From positions 682,001-746,000 of the forward strand of contig OY763323.1 of NCBI GenBank assembly GCA_963667375.1: DNA of 64,000 nucleotides, in the 5' to 3' direction. The DNA is from G963556115 sp963667375 (GTDB taxonomy: Bacteria; Planctomycetota; SZUA-567). Shown here one piece after another: positions 1 through 9,349 of this stretch (positions within the stretch are counted from its first letter, which is position 1; each line of letters opens with the position of its first letter). The translations under genes and the position numbers were made by a program. Under the pieces are notes generated by a model, which was not told where the DNA came from, did no database searches, and saw nothing but the letters and a program-made list of their open reading frames with translations.

Positions 1-1
1 A

Positions 2-826
2 CTTAACGCTTACAAAAATAAAATTGCCGCATCCGTACAAAAAATCACTGAAATTATCGGCACACTCCCGGAGACAGGCATAATAGCAGGCACCGGACTT
101 GGTGATCTAATTGGCGATATAGCAATTAGCGGCAGTGTTGCCTACCCGGATCTGCTATTTCCTGCTTCAACTGTAGACTCGCACCGTGGTGTTCTCTCTT
201 GGGGAACACTTGATGGGAATCCGGTCTTCATCCTGCAGGGGCGGTTTCATCTCTACGAAGGCTACTCCCCCTGGGATATAGCTCTGCCGATCCGTGCTCT
301 CAGTCAGGCCGGAATGAAAAACCTCATCCTGACCAATGCAGCCGGAGGGCTGGATTTAAGCTATAAAGCCGGAGACGTCATGCTCATCACTGACCATATA
401 AATGCCACCGGCGCAAACCCGCTGACCGGTCCGCATGCAGAAGAATGGGGAGACCGCTTTCCTGATATGAGCAAGGCTTGGGACCGGAAACTCATTGAAG
501 CAGTCTGCGAGGACTATCAGAAGAGCAGTCAGCCGCTTCATAAGGGTATCTATATCGCAGTCAGAGGGCCTTCACTTGAAACCCCGGCTGAAACCCGGAT
601 GTATAGAGACTTCGGAGCTCAGGCAATAGGGATGTCTACAGTTCTGGAAGCGATCACCGCCGTACAGTGCAGAGTCAGACTTTTCGGGATATCGGCGATT
701 ACCAATGTCAATGATCCCGACGATATGGCAGAAGCCACACTTGATGACATAGTCACAGCTGCAGAACTGGCATCAGCCCAAATACGTAATATCATTCGAA
801 CCGTCTGCCGGCATATCTACAGCTGA
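2..826 (+). CDS. punA: Purine nucleoside phosphorylase, 5' end outside the window
   Basis: The enzyme splits purine nucleosides with phosphate into base and ribose-1-phosphate in cytosolic purine salvage. The reading frame is open from base 2, so the start lies upstream and about 274 residues are visible. Motifs of the trimeric PNP family appear in order: a phosphate-binding GTGLGDL loop, GRFHLYEGY, the ILTNAAGG stretch, FPDMS, the GPSLETPAE segment carrying the purine-binding Glu, GMSTVLEA, and ITN with the base-contacting Asn. An internal Met at 314 could be mistaken for the start, but the motifs upstream of it show that it is not. The next gene begins 50 bases downstream with no obvious terminator between. 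The family call is firm; substrate preference cannot be read from the sequence. Confidence 0.95.
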   Translation, partial: LNAYKNKIAASVQKITEIIGTLPETGIIAGTGLGDLIGDIAISGSVAYPDLLFPASTVDSHRGVLSWGTLDGNPVFILQGRFHLYEGYSPWDIALPIRALSQAGMKNLILTNAAGGLDLSYKAGDVMLITDHINATGANPLTGPHAEEWGDRFPDMSKAWDRKLIEAVCEDYQKSSQPLHKGIYIAVRGPSLETPAETRMYRDFGAQAIGMSTVLEAITAVQCRVRLFGISAITNVNDPDDMAEATLDDIVTAAELASAQIRNIIRTVCRHIYS

Positions 827-875
827 AGCACAACATCCTTTTTAGAACAAATTGTATAAGGGATAAAATAAAGCA

Positions 876-3602
876 ATGAAGCGGAAGAAGCCGTTATTTT
901 ATATAATACTGATTGCTCTCTTTACAGTTGCAATGATTCCTTTTATTATCTACTATCTTATTTATTACTTCTCCAATGAAGGTCATAAAACCGAATTGGA
1001 GAAGGTAATTCTGCATAATACCGCCGCTGCGGCAAGCATCGGTATAAAAAGCGCTATCAATTCTTATCTGCATACTGCAGATATCCTCACTCAAACCCTT
1101 TCCGGACATGGTTCAGACCCAGCAGCGGCCAAGACCCTTCTTGATATAGAACTAAAAAACGATACAAATATTCTGGCACTGGCGATACTGGATAGCGGCG
1201 GTAATATTACTACTTCAAACTCACGCCTGCCGGATCTTCTGGTACAACTGAAACTCAACAAATACCTCAAAGACTATAAACAACAGCTCACCACCGTAAC
1301 CACCGGAGAAGGTATTGTAATACCAATAATCACCACCCTTCAGAAAAACAAAAAATTCCTGCTCACCGTAATAAGCGCTGACATTTTCACCGGTGTCATA
1401 AATGGACTGGCACTCAATCCTGGAACACTGCTGGAGGTGATAACCAGAGACGGTCTGATAGCCGCCTCCAGCCACACCGAAAGAGCAGGTACACATATTA
1501 ACAACTCTAAAGTAATCGATAATATCTATACTCAGGAAAACAGCTATATCCAGGCTGAAGACCCGCTAAACAACGAACAGATCCCTGCTTACACCGTTCC
1601 CCTGCGTTTAAAATTTTATCAGACAAACCTTGGTATCGTCGCCAGCAATAACAGCTTCAATAATAATCCAGTTATAACCTTCCAGTCGCTTCATATAAGT
1701 ATAACCTTTATCAGCCTGCTGCTAAGCGTCTTCATCGGCAGCAGTCTCCTCTACCGTTATATAAGTGATCCGCTAAATCAGTTGATTAGAATGATTACCT
1801 ATGTCCACAGCGGTATTTTCAATTACGAGCTGCGGCACAATCGCTGTGGCGAATTCGGTGAACTGCTGAGAGCATTCAATGAAATGATGAACAATCTGGA
1901 AAAACGTTTTCTCTACCAGAAACGCATGCGTCAGGAAATACTCCTGCGCAACCGTTACGAGGAGAAGCTGAAAACCTCCAGAGCGGAAGCCTTATCCCTG
2001 AGCAAGGCTAAAGATGAATTCATGGCAAATATTTCACACGAAATCCGCACTCCGCTGAATGCCATAATCGGTTATTCGGAAAAAATAATGCTGGAACACC
2101 CCAACGAACCATTTTCCAAGAACATTAAAACCATACTTAACGAATCCGACCATCTACTGCTGCTGCTCAACGATCTGCTGGATAATGCGAAGATTGACGC
2201 GGATAAACTTGATCTTGAATATATCCCTTCTGATCTCCATAAATGTCTGCAGCAAAGTACGGAATCATCTAGGGAAGCAGCAAGAAAAAAGAATCTCGAT
2301 TTTTCCCTAAATATCAGTAAAGATACCCCGCGCTATGTAATATTCGATCCCCTCCGCTTCCGTCAGGTACTGGCAAACCTGCTCAGTAATGCCATAAAAT
2401 TCACTGAAAAAGGTGGGATAAAGGTTCAAACCGAAATAATTACAACAACCGCTGATCATGCCACCATAAAATTTTCTGTTGCCGATACCGGTATAGGCAT
2501 AGCCAAAGAAAAACAACAGAGTATATTTGACGAGTTCTCTCAGGCAGACGGCAGCACCACCAGAAAATATGGGGGTACCGGATTGGGCACCACCATCTCC
2601 AAAAAACTGGTAACTCTGATGGGCGGTGAAATGTGCCTGGAAAGCGAACCCGGCAAAGGCAGTACCTTCTGGTTCACTCTGAATCTGAACACCACAATTT
2701 CTGAGAGTGATCTGATAAAACTCTCCATGGAAAATACCGAGGCAGTCACCGATAACGCCAATAAGTTTTCCGGCACCATCCTTGTTGCCGAAGATTATGA
2801 TGTTAATCAGGAACTTATAAGAAGCCAGCTTGAGTATCTTGGACTCAATGTGCTGATTGCCGATAACGGTCGTATTGCTGTTGACGAATGCAAACGTATA
2901 TTTTTCGATCTTATTTTCATGGATCTGCAAATGCCGGAAATGGGAGGTATTGAAGCCGCAAGGCGTATAAGGATTGACTACCCCCATTATGAAAAGGTTC
3001 CAATTATCGCGCTCACCGCAAATGCGGATAAAGATATTAAAAATATCTGCAAAGCAGTCGGTATGAACGGCATACTCAACAAACCGACACATATTGATGA
3101 ACTCGCGACATCACTGCTGACCTGGCTGCCCAAGAGTTGCCATATCTCTCCGATATCCCTCTCAGAAAAATCAAAGGAGAAATATATGAATAATTCACTT
3201 AATCCAGATTCCAATGATGAAGCTGAAGCCGGTTCTACTGACAGCAGCAACTCAAAAATAGAACCCCCCGTCGATTTTTCCGAAGCTGCCAGACTCTTCG
3301 GCAATAACATGCTGGTATTCAACATGGCTCTAAAAAATTTCCTCGATTCAGCCTCCAGGAGTATTATCCCGGATTTGAACCAGTCATTCGAGATAGGTAA
3401 CACCCGGACACTCAGTCAGAGCGCGCATAAACTCAAAGGTGGAGCCGCCAGCATAACGGCTAAAAAACTCTCCCGAATATCCGGTGAACTGGAAAAACAA
3501 TCGGATACTGCCGGCGAAAACGAGATTAAAGAACTCATTAAATCGATAGAAGATGAATTTGAACTGGTGCAAAAATATGTCCGCAGCTATCTCAACGAAT
3601 AG
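876..3602 (+). CDS. Hybrid sensor histidine kinase with receiver and HPt domains
   Basis: This 908-residue inner-membrane kinase has a BarA/ArcB-type architecture. TM1 spans about 7-32, an extracytoplasmic Cache-like sensor about 33-268, TM2 about 270-292 and a HAMP linker about 293-350. The HisKA domain carries H388 in an SHEIRTPLN box, followed by an ATPase domain with an intact N box, DTGIGI and GGTGLGTT. A receiver domain carries D683 in FMDLQMP, and a C-terminal HPt domain carries H851 in AHKLKGG. All phosphotransfer residues are present, so a four-step His-Asp-His-Asp relay is expected. The stand-alone receiver 70 bases downstream is the natural last acceptor. The ligand is unknown. No DNA-binding output lies nearby. 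Confidence 0.93.
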   Translation: MKRKKPLFYIILIALFTVAMIPFIIYYLIYYFSNEGHKTELEKVILHNTAAAASIGIKSAINSYLHTADILTQTLSGHGSDPAAAKTLLDIELKNDTNILALAILDSGGNITTSNSRLPDLLVQLKLNKYLKDYKQQLTTVTTGEGIVIPIITTLQKNKKFLLTVISADIFTGVINGLALNPGTLLEVITRDGLIAASSHTERAGTHINNSKVIDNIYTQENSYIQAEDPLNNEQIPAYTVPLRLKFYQTNLGIVASNNSFNNNPVITFQSLHISITFISLLLSVFIGSSLLYRYISDPLNQLIRMITYVHSGIFNYELRHNRCGEFGELLRAFNEMMNNLEKRFLYQKRMRQEILLRNRYEEKLKTSRAEALSLSKAKDEFMANISHEIRTPLNAIIGYSEKIMLEHPNEPFSKNIKTILNESDHLLLLLNDLLDNAKIDADKLDLEYIPSDLHKCLQQSTESSREAARKKNLDFSLNISKDTPRYVIFDPLRFRQVLANLLSNAIKFTEKGGIKVQTEIITTTADHATIKFSVADTGIGIAKEKQQSIFDEFSQADGSTTRKYGGTGLGTTISKKLVTLMGGEMCLESEPGKGSTFWFTLNLNTTISESDLIKLSMENTEAVTDNANKFSGTILVAEDYDVNQELIRSQLEYLGLNVLIADNGRIAVDECKRIFFDLIFMDLQMPEMGGIEAARRIRIDYPHYEKVPIIALTANADKDIKNICKAVGMNGILNKPTHIDELATSLLTWLPKSCHISPISLSEKSKEKYMNNSLNPDSNDEAEAGSTDSSNSKIEPPVDFSEAARLFGNNMLVFNMALKNFLDSASRSIIPDLNQSFEIGNTRTLSQSAHKLKGGAASITAKKLSRISGELEKQSDTAGENEIKELIKSIEDEFELVQKYVRSYLNE

Positions 3603-3672
3603 TTAAATTACCACTAGCAATATTGCAGACAAAAATTATAATATATTAACCATTTTACAGAGGAGAAGACAG

Positions 3673-4071
3673 ATGCGAATCCTTACAGTTGATGATAACT
3701 ATGTTAACAGAGTACAGATCAAGACCCTGCTTTCAGAATATGGTGATGTAGATGCCGTTCCAAACGGTGACATTGCTTTTGATATCTTTGTCGCAGCTCA
3801 TAATGATGGAGTCCCATATTCTCTTATAACCATGGATATTGATCTCGGCGGCGCAGATGGCAGAGAAATTGTTGCAAAAATACGTGACTGGGAAGCAAAG
3901 ATGGAGGTTTTCAAACAGGACCAGGAAGCAAAAATTCTCATGGTAACCGTTAAAGACTCCGGCGATGATGTTTTCTCCTCATTCAATAAAGGCTGTGAGG
4001 GCTATCTGATAAAACCGGTAACCCCCGAAAGTTTGAAGGAACAATTAATAAAGATAGGACTCATTGATTAG
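3673..4071 (+). CDS. Stand-alone CheY-like response regulator
   Basis: This 132-residue protein is a single receiver domain with no output domain. The acidic pair is D8/D9, the phosphoacceptor is D55 in ITMDIDLGG, and the conserved lysine is K114 in LIKPV. Thr92 sits in the switch-residue position. An AGGAGA ribosome site lies just before the ATG. It follows the BarA-like kinase by 70 bases and precedes phoH by 35, so it is probably co-transcribed and takes phosphate from the upstream HPt domain. The loop between beta-3 and alpha-4 is a little longer than in CheY. Its partner protein cannot be deduced. Confidence 0.9.
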   Translation: MRILTVDDNYVNRVQIKTLLSEYGDVDAVPNGDIAFDIFVAAHNDGVPYSLITMDIDLGGADGREIVAKIRDWEAKMEVFKQDQEAKILMVTVKDSGDDVFSSFNKGCEGYLIKPVTPESLKEQLIKIGLID

Positions 4072-4106
4072 CCAGATTAATTCTGCTGATCATCCGGAAT
4101 TTCACT

Positions 4107-5084
4107 ATGCGAACAGAAATAGAACTACCATATCATCCAGAGGAGCAGCAGCTGCTTTTCGGCACCAATGATAAAAATCTCAAGCTAATCAGAGAAAAAT
4201 TGAAAATAAAGGTCATAACCAGAGGTGAAATGCTGCTTCTTGACGGTGAAGTTAAGGCTGTAAACAAAGCTGCCGGCGTACTGTATAAAGTAATCAGAAA
4301 AATTGAGAATGGACACAAAGATGTAGATCGTGTTCTGGAGATAGCTCTGGAAAATACCGAGTCCGGTTCTTCATCACTAAGCATCCGAACAGAGCGCAGC
4401 ATTGTAGAAGCAAAAACTGAAGGCCAGCAGGAGTATATAAAGGCTATGCGGGACAACGGTCTGGTCTTCGCTGTCGGACCGGCAGGTACAGGTAAGACCT
4501 TCCTGGCCACCGCCTGTGCGGTGGAAGCGCTCCGCAGAGATGAAGTACAACGGATTATTCTTACCCGCCCGGCAGTTGAAGCCGGTGAAAGCCTTGGTTT
4601 TCTCCCCGGGGATCTCAAAGAAAAGGTCGATCCATATCTGCGCCCGATTTATGATGCTCTTGCCGATATGCTCGGCAGAAGACAGATGGCACACTACCTT
4701 GATACCGGAGTCATCGAAATTGCCCCGCTGGCCTTCATGCGCGGCAGAACTCTGAGCCGGGCTTATGTTATTCTTGACGAAGCGCAGAATACCCTCCCGA
4801 CACAGATGAAAATGCTTCTCACCAGATTAGGCAAGAATTCCCGTTGTGTTGTTACCGGTGATATCACGCAGGTCGATCTCTCAAATCCTGAAAAATGCGG
4901 TCTGCTGCACGCGACAAATATTCTACGGAATATAAATGGAGTGGCGATTGTCAACCTCCGCAATACAGATATTGTCCGGCATCGGCTGGTAGCGGAGATA
5001 GTCAAAGCTTACGACATTTATGAAGCACGTGAAAAAGAAAAATCGGAGAACGTCCCCCAGAAACAGGGAGCTTCCGGCGACTGA
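4107..5084 (+). CDS. phoH: PhoH-family ATPase
   Basis: This 325-residue cytosolic P-loop protein is of the PhoH/YbeZ type, implicated in RNA metabolism and often linked to YbeY. An N-terminal KH-like region of about 100 residues precedes the ATPase core. Walker A is GPAGTGKT at 124-131 and Walker B is VILDEAQN around 221-228; the TRPAVEAGESLGFLPGDL stretch is diagnostic. The ATG has no strong Shine-Dalgarno sequence. It probably reads through from the response regulator 35 bases upstream. It converges on the ExeA-like gene, with only one base between the two stop codons. No ybeY or HD-domain PgpH gene follows, unlike the usual neighbourhood. Confidence 0.93.
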   Translation: MRTEIELPYHPEEQQLLFGTNDKNLKLIREKLKIKVITRGEMLLLDGEVKAVNKAAGVLYKVIRKIENGHKDVDRVLEIALENTESGSSSLSIRTERSIVEAKTEGQQEYIKAMRDNGLVFAVGPAGTGKTFLATACAVEALRRDEVQRIILTRPAVEAGESLGFLPGDLKEKVDPYLRPIYDALADMLGRRQMAHYLDTGVIEIAPLAFMRGRTLSRAYVILDEAQNTLPTQMKMLLTRLGKNSRCVVTGDITQVDLSNPEKCGLLHATNILRNINGVAIVNLRNTDIVRHRLVAEIVKAYDIYEAREKEKSENVPQKQGASGD

Positions 5085-5085
5085 A

Positions 5086-5886
5086 TTATTTATTCATATC
5101 AATCAGCGCCGTCTTGACAATATCTTTATCCACGAGCGGTGCTCTTTTACCATAGCCAGCAAGCAGTGACATATCTGCCAGGCCATTAATTTTACGCGGA
5201 ATACCCCCGGCGGCAGTTACAATCAGTTCCTCCGCTTCAGAGGTGAATATTTCCTCTTTACCGCCCGCCACTCTCAGCCGGTGGCGCAGATAATTGAGTG
5301 AATCCTCATGCCCCAGCGCTTCAAGATGATAACGAACACTCAATCTCTGTAAAAACTGGGGTGACTGCTTTATACGCTCCCGCATTTCCGGCTGCCCCAG
5401 CAACAACAAAGTCACGGAAAATTTACGATCCTGCTGAAAATTCATCAACAGACGCATTTCCTCCAGTGTCACGGCATCAAGAGTAATCTGTGCCTCATCA
5501 ATAATTATTATCGTTGAACGTTTGGCCAGCTGGTGTTCACGAAAACAGTCACCGAGTAAACCCAGCATTCTGGGCTTATCAAGTCCTCTGGCATTACAGC
5601 CAAACTGCCTGAGAATATCGCAAAGCAGTTCATTGGCATCAAGATTGGAATGCACGATACTGGCACACTCATACCGTTCAGGGTTAAGTTCATCAATAAG
5701 AATGCGGGAGAGCAGCGTCTTACCGCTTCCGACCTCACCTGAAAGCATCATTCCACCCTGCCCCTCTAGAATACAGTAAAGCATACGGGTAAGAGCTTCC
5801 TCATGCTGTGATGAGAAATAAAAATAATTCGGATCCGGGGTATTTCTAAAGGGTTTGTCAACCAGACCCCAATGCTTTTCATACAT
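5086..5886 (-). CDS. ExeA/MshM-type AAA ATPase
   Basis: This 266-residue protein opens with the family signature MYEKHWGL..KPF..TPDP and has Walker A GEVGSGKT at 50-57 and Walker B IIIIDEAQ around 125-132. Family members such as ExeA (GspA) and MshM energise assembly of type II secretion or pilus structures, and relatives occur in exopolysaccharide loci. There is no C-terminal membrane segment or peptidoglycan-binding domain, so it is the short, soluble form. It lies 14 bases downstream of a coiled-coil membrane protein and is probably translated from the same mRNA. That partner, rather than a GspB, may anchor it. No secretin or pilin gene is in the window, so the substrate is unknown. Confidence 0.85.
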   Translation of the reverse strand: MYEKHWGLVDKPFRNTPDPNYFYFSSQHEEALTRMLYCILEGQGGMMLSGEVGSGKTLLSRILIDELNPERYECASIVHSNLDANELLCDILRQFGCNARGLDKPRMLGLLGDCFREHQLAKRSTIIIIDEAQITLDAVTLEEMRLLMNFQQDRKFSVTLLLLGQPEMRERIKQSPQFLQRLSVRYHLEALGHEDSLNYLRHRLRVAGGKEEIFTSEAEELIVTAAGGIPRKINGLADMSLLAGYGKRAPLVDKDIVKTALIDMNK

Positions 5887-5900
5887 AATGTACTATGACC

Positions 5901-7493
5901 TTATTTCATATATTCCCGGAGTTCAGATTTATGAGACCTCGGTGAATCGGTAGCGCTCGCAGAACCCTCTTCAGAATCATCTCCCGACACTCCTCCTCTA
6001 ACCCGCAGAACCAGTTCTTTTAAAGCCTGATTACGTGTATAATCCAGCACCCTGCTCCCGCCGACACTATGCCCGCGGTTTAATTTCTGCAAACGCTTGA
6101 GACTACCTAATTCCGGCTTTATGTTACGGATATCAATTCCCGCCTCGCCCACTTCCCCGGCAATTCCCTGAAGCTGCAAGCGCCCGTTCCGTTTCCAGCT
6201 AATAACACACAACAGAAGCACCGCAAAAAGAATTACAAGGCTAAGAATAGCCAATAATACAGACCGCAGTGGATTTTCATCTATCAGCCTGGAAATCCGC
6301 TCAACTGCCGCAACATGCTTCATTTCATAGCAGATACCAACACCAAAAGTCTTGCTGTCTACTGTAAATTCTGCCTCTTTATAGTAAATAGCAATATTCG
6401 CAGCTTTTATCTCATGCCAGCCAGGTTCCGGAATACTGGCTTTCATTCCTGTACTTTCCGGAAAATATTTTAACAGCCTATGTTCAGAACCGAATATATA
6501 ACCACTGTAATTATCATTGGGGAATGCGGAACTTATCTGCTCAAGCAGTGCAGCTGCTAACTCAGCTGCAGCGTCTTCATCCCCGGTTTCATGCATACTC
6601 AACCGGAGTGCAAGAACTACCTGCTCGCTCTTGCCCATAACCTGAAAAATCATACTACGCGCCGCCTCTGGCAGCAATGGCTCACCAATATTACCACCAC
6701 CGAGGGACAGCAGGATCTTACCGCCTGCCTCGGTTATGGTAAAAATGGAATTTTTAGGCAAAAGACTGGAAATATCCAGACTTAAAGCTGAAAAGGCTGC
6801 CGCTATATCAATAGTATCATCTTGTGATTTATCATCAAGAAAGGTACGCATTTCTTTAAGTTTAGCGACTTCATTCTTGGTATTAATGCTGCCGTGAGTG
6901 CGCAACTCTTTATTGTTCTCAATATTTCTGCTCTTTATTTTTGCCAGTATCTCAGGGAAATCGGACTCCGTACCTGTTACAAATCCCTGACTCTGAGTTA
7001 CGGGTACAGCACTCACACTCTTTTGAGCCTCAGTAATAATATTATCAAGATTCAGCTGCATACGGCTCACATCCTGTTTCAGACGCAGCATCTCTTTGGT
7101 CATGGCGCTGAAACGCTGCAGAGCAAACGCCGCCAGCAGTTCCCTTTTACGTTTAATATCTTCAAGTTTTTTCTGCGATATTTCAGCCTCTTTCTTAATT
7201 ATTGCCGCCTGCAGAAAAACCTGTACATCGCCGAGCAAAGTAATAGCCTGACGCTTAAGCTGCTCAATATCCCGTTCACGTTCACGCTGGCGCTGCTCTA
7301 AAAAATCCCGGGCAAATGCTTCTGACATTCCCAGAATATGAGCGGTTTTCTTGACTACCGCATTCTGCTCACGGGAATTTTCACTGGCGATTATACCTTC
7401 AACCACACTATATACAAAAAATCCGCCACCGATAATCACCAGTAACAGTGCAATAACCGAAATCCGATTTCCCGTAAATATTTTATTATACAT
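5901..7493 (-). CDS. Bitopic coiled-coil membrane protein of unknown function
   Basis: This 530-residue protein is not recognised by family. A hydrophobic segment at about 11-31 is followed by a long charged helix with heptad character (about 60-165, rich in QRERERD and KRKRE stretches). A region of about 230-400 looks like a folded extracytoplasmic domain. A second transmembrane helix at 411-432 precedes a basic cytoplasmic tail of about 100 residues. The layout TM-coil-globular-TM resembles periplasmic sensor regions, but no kinase, HAMP or methyl-accepting domain follows. It is the first gene of a two-gene unit with the ExeA-like ATPase, which suggests an ATPase/anchor pair. The start codon follows a clear gap from the divergent hisI. 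Confidence 0.75.
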   Translation of the reverse strand: MYNKIFTGNRISVIALLLVIIGGGFFVYSVVEGIIASENSREQNAVVKKTAHILGMSEAFARDFLEQRQRERERDIEQLKRQAITLLGDVQVFLQAAIIKKEAEISQKKLEDIKRKRELLAAFALQRFSAMTKEMLRLKQDVSRMQLNLDNIITEAQKSVSAVPVTQSQGFVTGTESDFPEILAKIKSRNIENNKELRTHGSINTKNEVAKLKEMRTFLDDKSQDDTIDIAAAFSALSLDISSLLPKNSIFTITEAGGKILLSLGGGNIGEPLLPEAARSMIFQVMGKSEQVVLALRLSMHETGDEDAAAELAAALLEQISSAFPNDNYSGYIFGSEHRLLKYFPESTGMKASIPEPGWHEIKAANIAIYYKEAEFTVDSKTFGVGICYEMKHVAAVERISRLIDENPLRSVLLAILSLVILFAVLLLCVISWKRNGRLQLQGIAGEVGEAGIDIRNIKPELGSLKRLQKLNRGHSVGGSRVLDYTRNQALKELVLRVRGGVSGDDSEEGSASATDSPRSHKSELREYMK

Positions 7494-7743
7494 CGTAGAG
7501 CACTATCCCTTATTATCCAAGGTCACAGCCATAGAGAAAACATAAATTATTATACGGTTACAGTTGACAAATTACAAGAATCAGGAATTATTGATTTATT
7601 TTCACGCTAGAGCTGACTTTTCATTGATTTTTATATTGTTTTATTATATATATAGTTATACAAATAATAATATTGTATAATAATTTTGTAATAAATCCTC
7701 TCGTATTATCGTATATAATAACTGAAAATAGAAGGAGATAATT

Positions 7744-8133
7744 ATGGATTTATCTTTTATAGATGAACTCAAATTTGACAGTAACGGACTTATACCTGCC
7801 ATAACGCAGGATTATGAAACCGGTGAAATTCTCATGGTTGCGTATATGAATAAAGACAGCCTCAAGGAAACCTTTGAGAAGAAGCTATGTTCATACTGGA
7901 GCCGCAGCCGCCAGAAATTCTGGGTTAAAGGCGAATCATCCGGTCACACTCAGGAAGTCAAAGAAATCTTTGTAGACTGCGACAAGGATGTAATCCTGTT
8001 TAAAATTAAACAGAATGGCGGTGCCTGCCATACAGGATACCGCAGCTGTTTTTCTTGGAAAATTACCGATGACGGTACTATTATCGAAGAAGGCACAAAG
8101 GTCTTTGATCCTGATGCAGTTTATAAGAAATAA
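7744..8133 (+). CDS. hisI: Phosphoribosyl-AMP cyclohydrolase
   Basis: This 129-residue enzyme opens the purine ring of phosphoribosyl-AMP, the third step of histidine synthesis. The metal-site motif DCDKD spans 78-82 (Mg ligands D78, D80, D82). The zinc cysteines are C79, C95 and C102, the latter two in ACHTGYRSCF. The protein is the stand-alone cyclohydrolase without a fused HisE pyrophosphatase. A GAAGGAGA ribosome site lies a few bases before the ATG. No other his gene is present here, so the pathway is scattered in this genome. The next gene follows after 47 bases and may share the transcript. Confidence 0.95.
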   Translation: MDLSFIDELKFDSNGLIPAITQDYETGEILMVAYMNKDSLKETFEKKLCSYWSRSRQKFWVKGESSGHTQEVKEIFVDCDKDVILFKIKQNGGACHTGYRSCFSWKITDDGTIIEEGTKVFDPDAVYKK

Positions 8134-8180
8134 TCAGTTTAAAGATTTTCACGTGTAAAACTCTGATAAGGGAGGATATA

Positions 8181-9266
8181 ATGGCAACCATTCTAACAGC
8201 GATGTTCTCCCCTTCCACTGCTGATAAAATTTATTTCGGACTGATAAACCGGGGGCATAAGTGCATAAATGTCGCCGATCCGTTCAATCTTAAAAGTACA
8301 GTCATGTCAGCCCGTTTCAATCTGGTGCTGATAGGTATTAATCAAAATGAAGAAATTTTGAAGTCCTTTATAACGGCATTCAAAAGTACCGACCGTTTCA
8401 AAGATATTCCACTGGTAGTAGTAGTTAATAAATCGAGTATCGGCGAAATTGACAGCATGTTCAAAGCCGGTGCTGATGAATGCATCAGCAAACCCTTCAA
8501 ACTTGCAGATCTACTTGCAAAAATTGACAATATTCTGGAAAAAGGCCTCCCGGATACCAACAAGAACGAGAACCCTATACCTGAAATACTTCAGGAGCAT
8601 ATCGAGAGGATTAAAGATGAGGGGCGTACTCTTGGAGATATCGCCGAGGTCTGTACCGGAGTTTCAACAATAGACAGTAAAGCCAGACGATTATCCAGTC
8701 CGGGAATAGAATGGGTCCCAATGGTAATCAATGAAGCGGTATCGCCTTTTCTAATAGGATCCGAACGTGAATTCGTACTGATGCGTAAAAATCTTATCCG
8801 GCGCATACCTGAAAAAGAAGAGTACTATGTTGAGGAAAAGATACTTATTAAACGCACTCTCACGCCTTTAGCTTCTGCAGTAGATACCAGTATGCATATT
8901 TTTTCCAGCGAACTATATGGTGTACAGCCGGCAAAAGGTCTCTCATGCCGAAGTCTCTGCTGTTTCCTGAATTCGCGCTTCACCAGCTTTTTCTTCCATC
9001 GCTGCCGTCCTCCAGCCGATGATCTGCGGAGCATCTACCTTTCAAAATCAGATATTCAGCAGCTGCCACTCATTATTCCCGAACCCAAAGTGCAAAAACA
9101 ATTAGATAAACTGTATGATGAAATATCTCTGTTAAACCAGCTCCATAGCGGCAAAACCAAAATCGCCCAACGCGTAAATCTACTGAAAGATATGAATAAT
9201 ATTATATTCAGCATATTAGGTATTACTGAACCTGTTATCAAAGTTTTTAATACTTTACATTTTTAA
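8181..9266 (+). CDS. Degenerate receiver domain fused to a TaqI/type I S-like DNA-specificity domain
   Basis: The protein has 361 residues. Residues 1-120 have the beta-alpha pattern of a receiver domain and keep K104 in ISKPF, but the acidic pair is replaced (FSPSTAD) and no Asp stands at the phosphoacceptor strand (NLVLIGI, about 48-53). Residues about 149-330 resemble a target-recognition domain of N6-adenine methyltransferases or type I S subunits: it opens LGDIAEVCTGV, then shows KILIKRTLTPLASAVD, a LNSRFTSFFF helix, and DIQQLPLIIPEP before a long helix. There is no methyltransferase motif (NPPY) and no restriction gene nearby. A DNA-binding regulator that no longer uses phosphorylation is one reading. 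A GGGAGG ribosome site precedes the ATG. Confidence 0.7.
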   Translation: MATILTAMFSPSTADKIYFGLINRGHKCINVADPFNLKSTVMSARFNLVLIGINQNEEILKSFITAFKSTDRFKDIPLVVVVNKSSIGEIDSMFKAGADECISKPFKLADLLAKIDNILEKGLPDTNKNENPIPEILQEHIERIKDEGRTLGDIAEVCTGVSTIDSKARRLSSPGIEWVPMVINEAVSPFLIGSEREFVLMRKNLIRRIPEKEEYYVEEKILIKRTLTPLASAVDTSMHIFSSELYGVQPAKGLSCRSLCCFLNSRFTSFFFHRCRPPADDLRSIYLSKSDIQQLPLIIPEPKVQKQLDKLYDEISLLNQLHSGKTKIAQRVNLLKDMNNIIFSILGITEPVIKVFNTLHF

Positions 9267-9349
9267 AAAGTAATATATAATATTGCCGTCTCAATGAACT
9301 ATTGCTGTTCAACATTTATTATTCCGCTATATTTTGTGAAACCTAGCTT

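Noticed and set aside
2307..3092. Long reverse ORF (261 codons) inside the first hybrid kinase
   Set aside because: It is antisense to a well-supported kinase, has no family motif and no ribosome site; it reflects codon bias of the sense gene.
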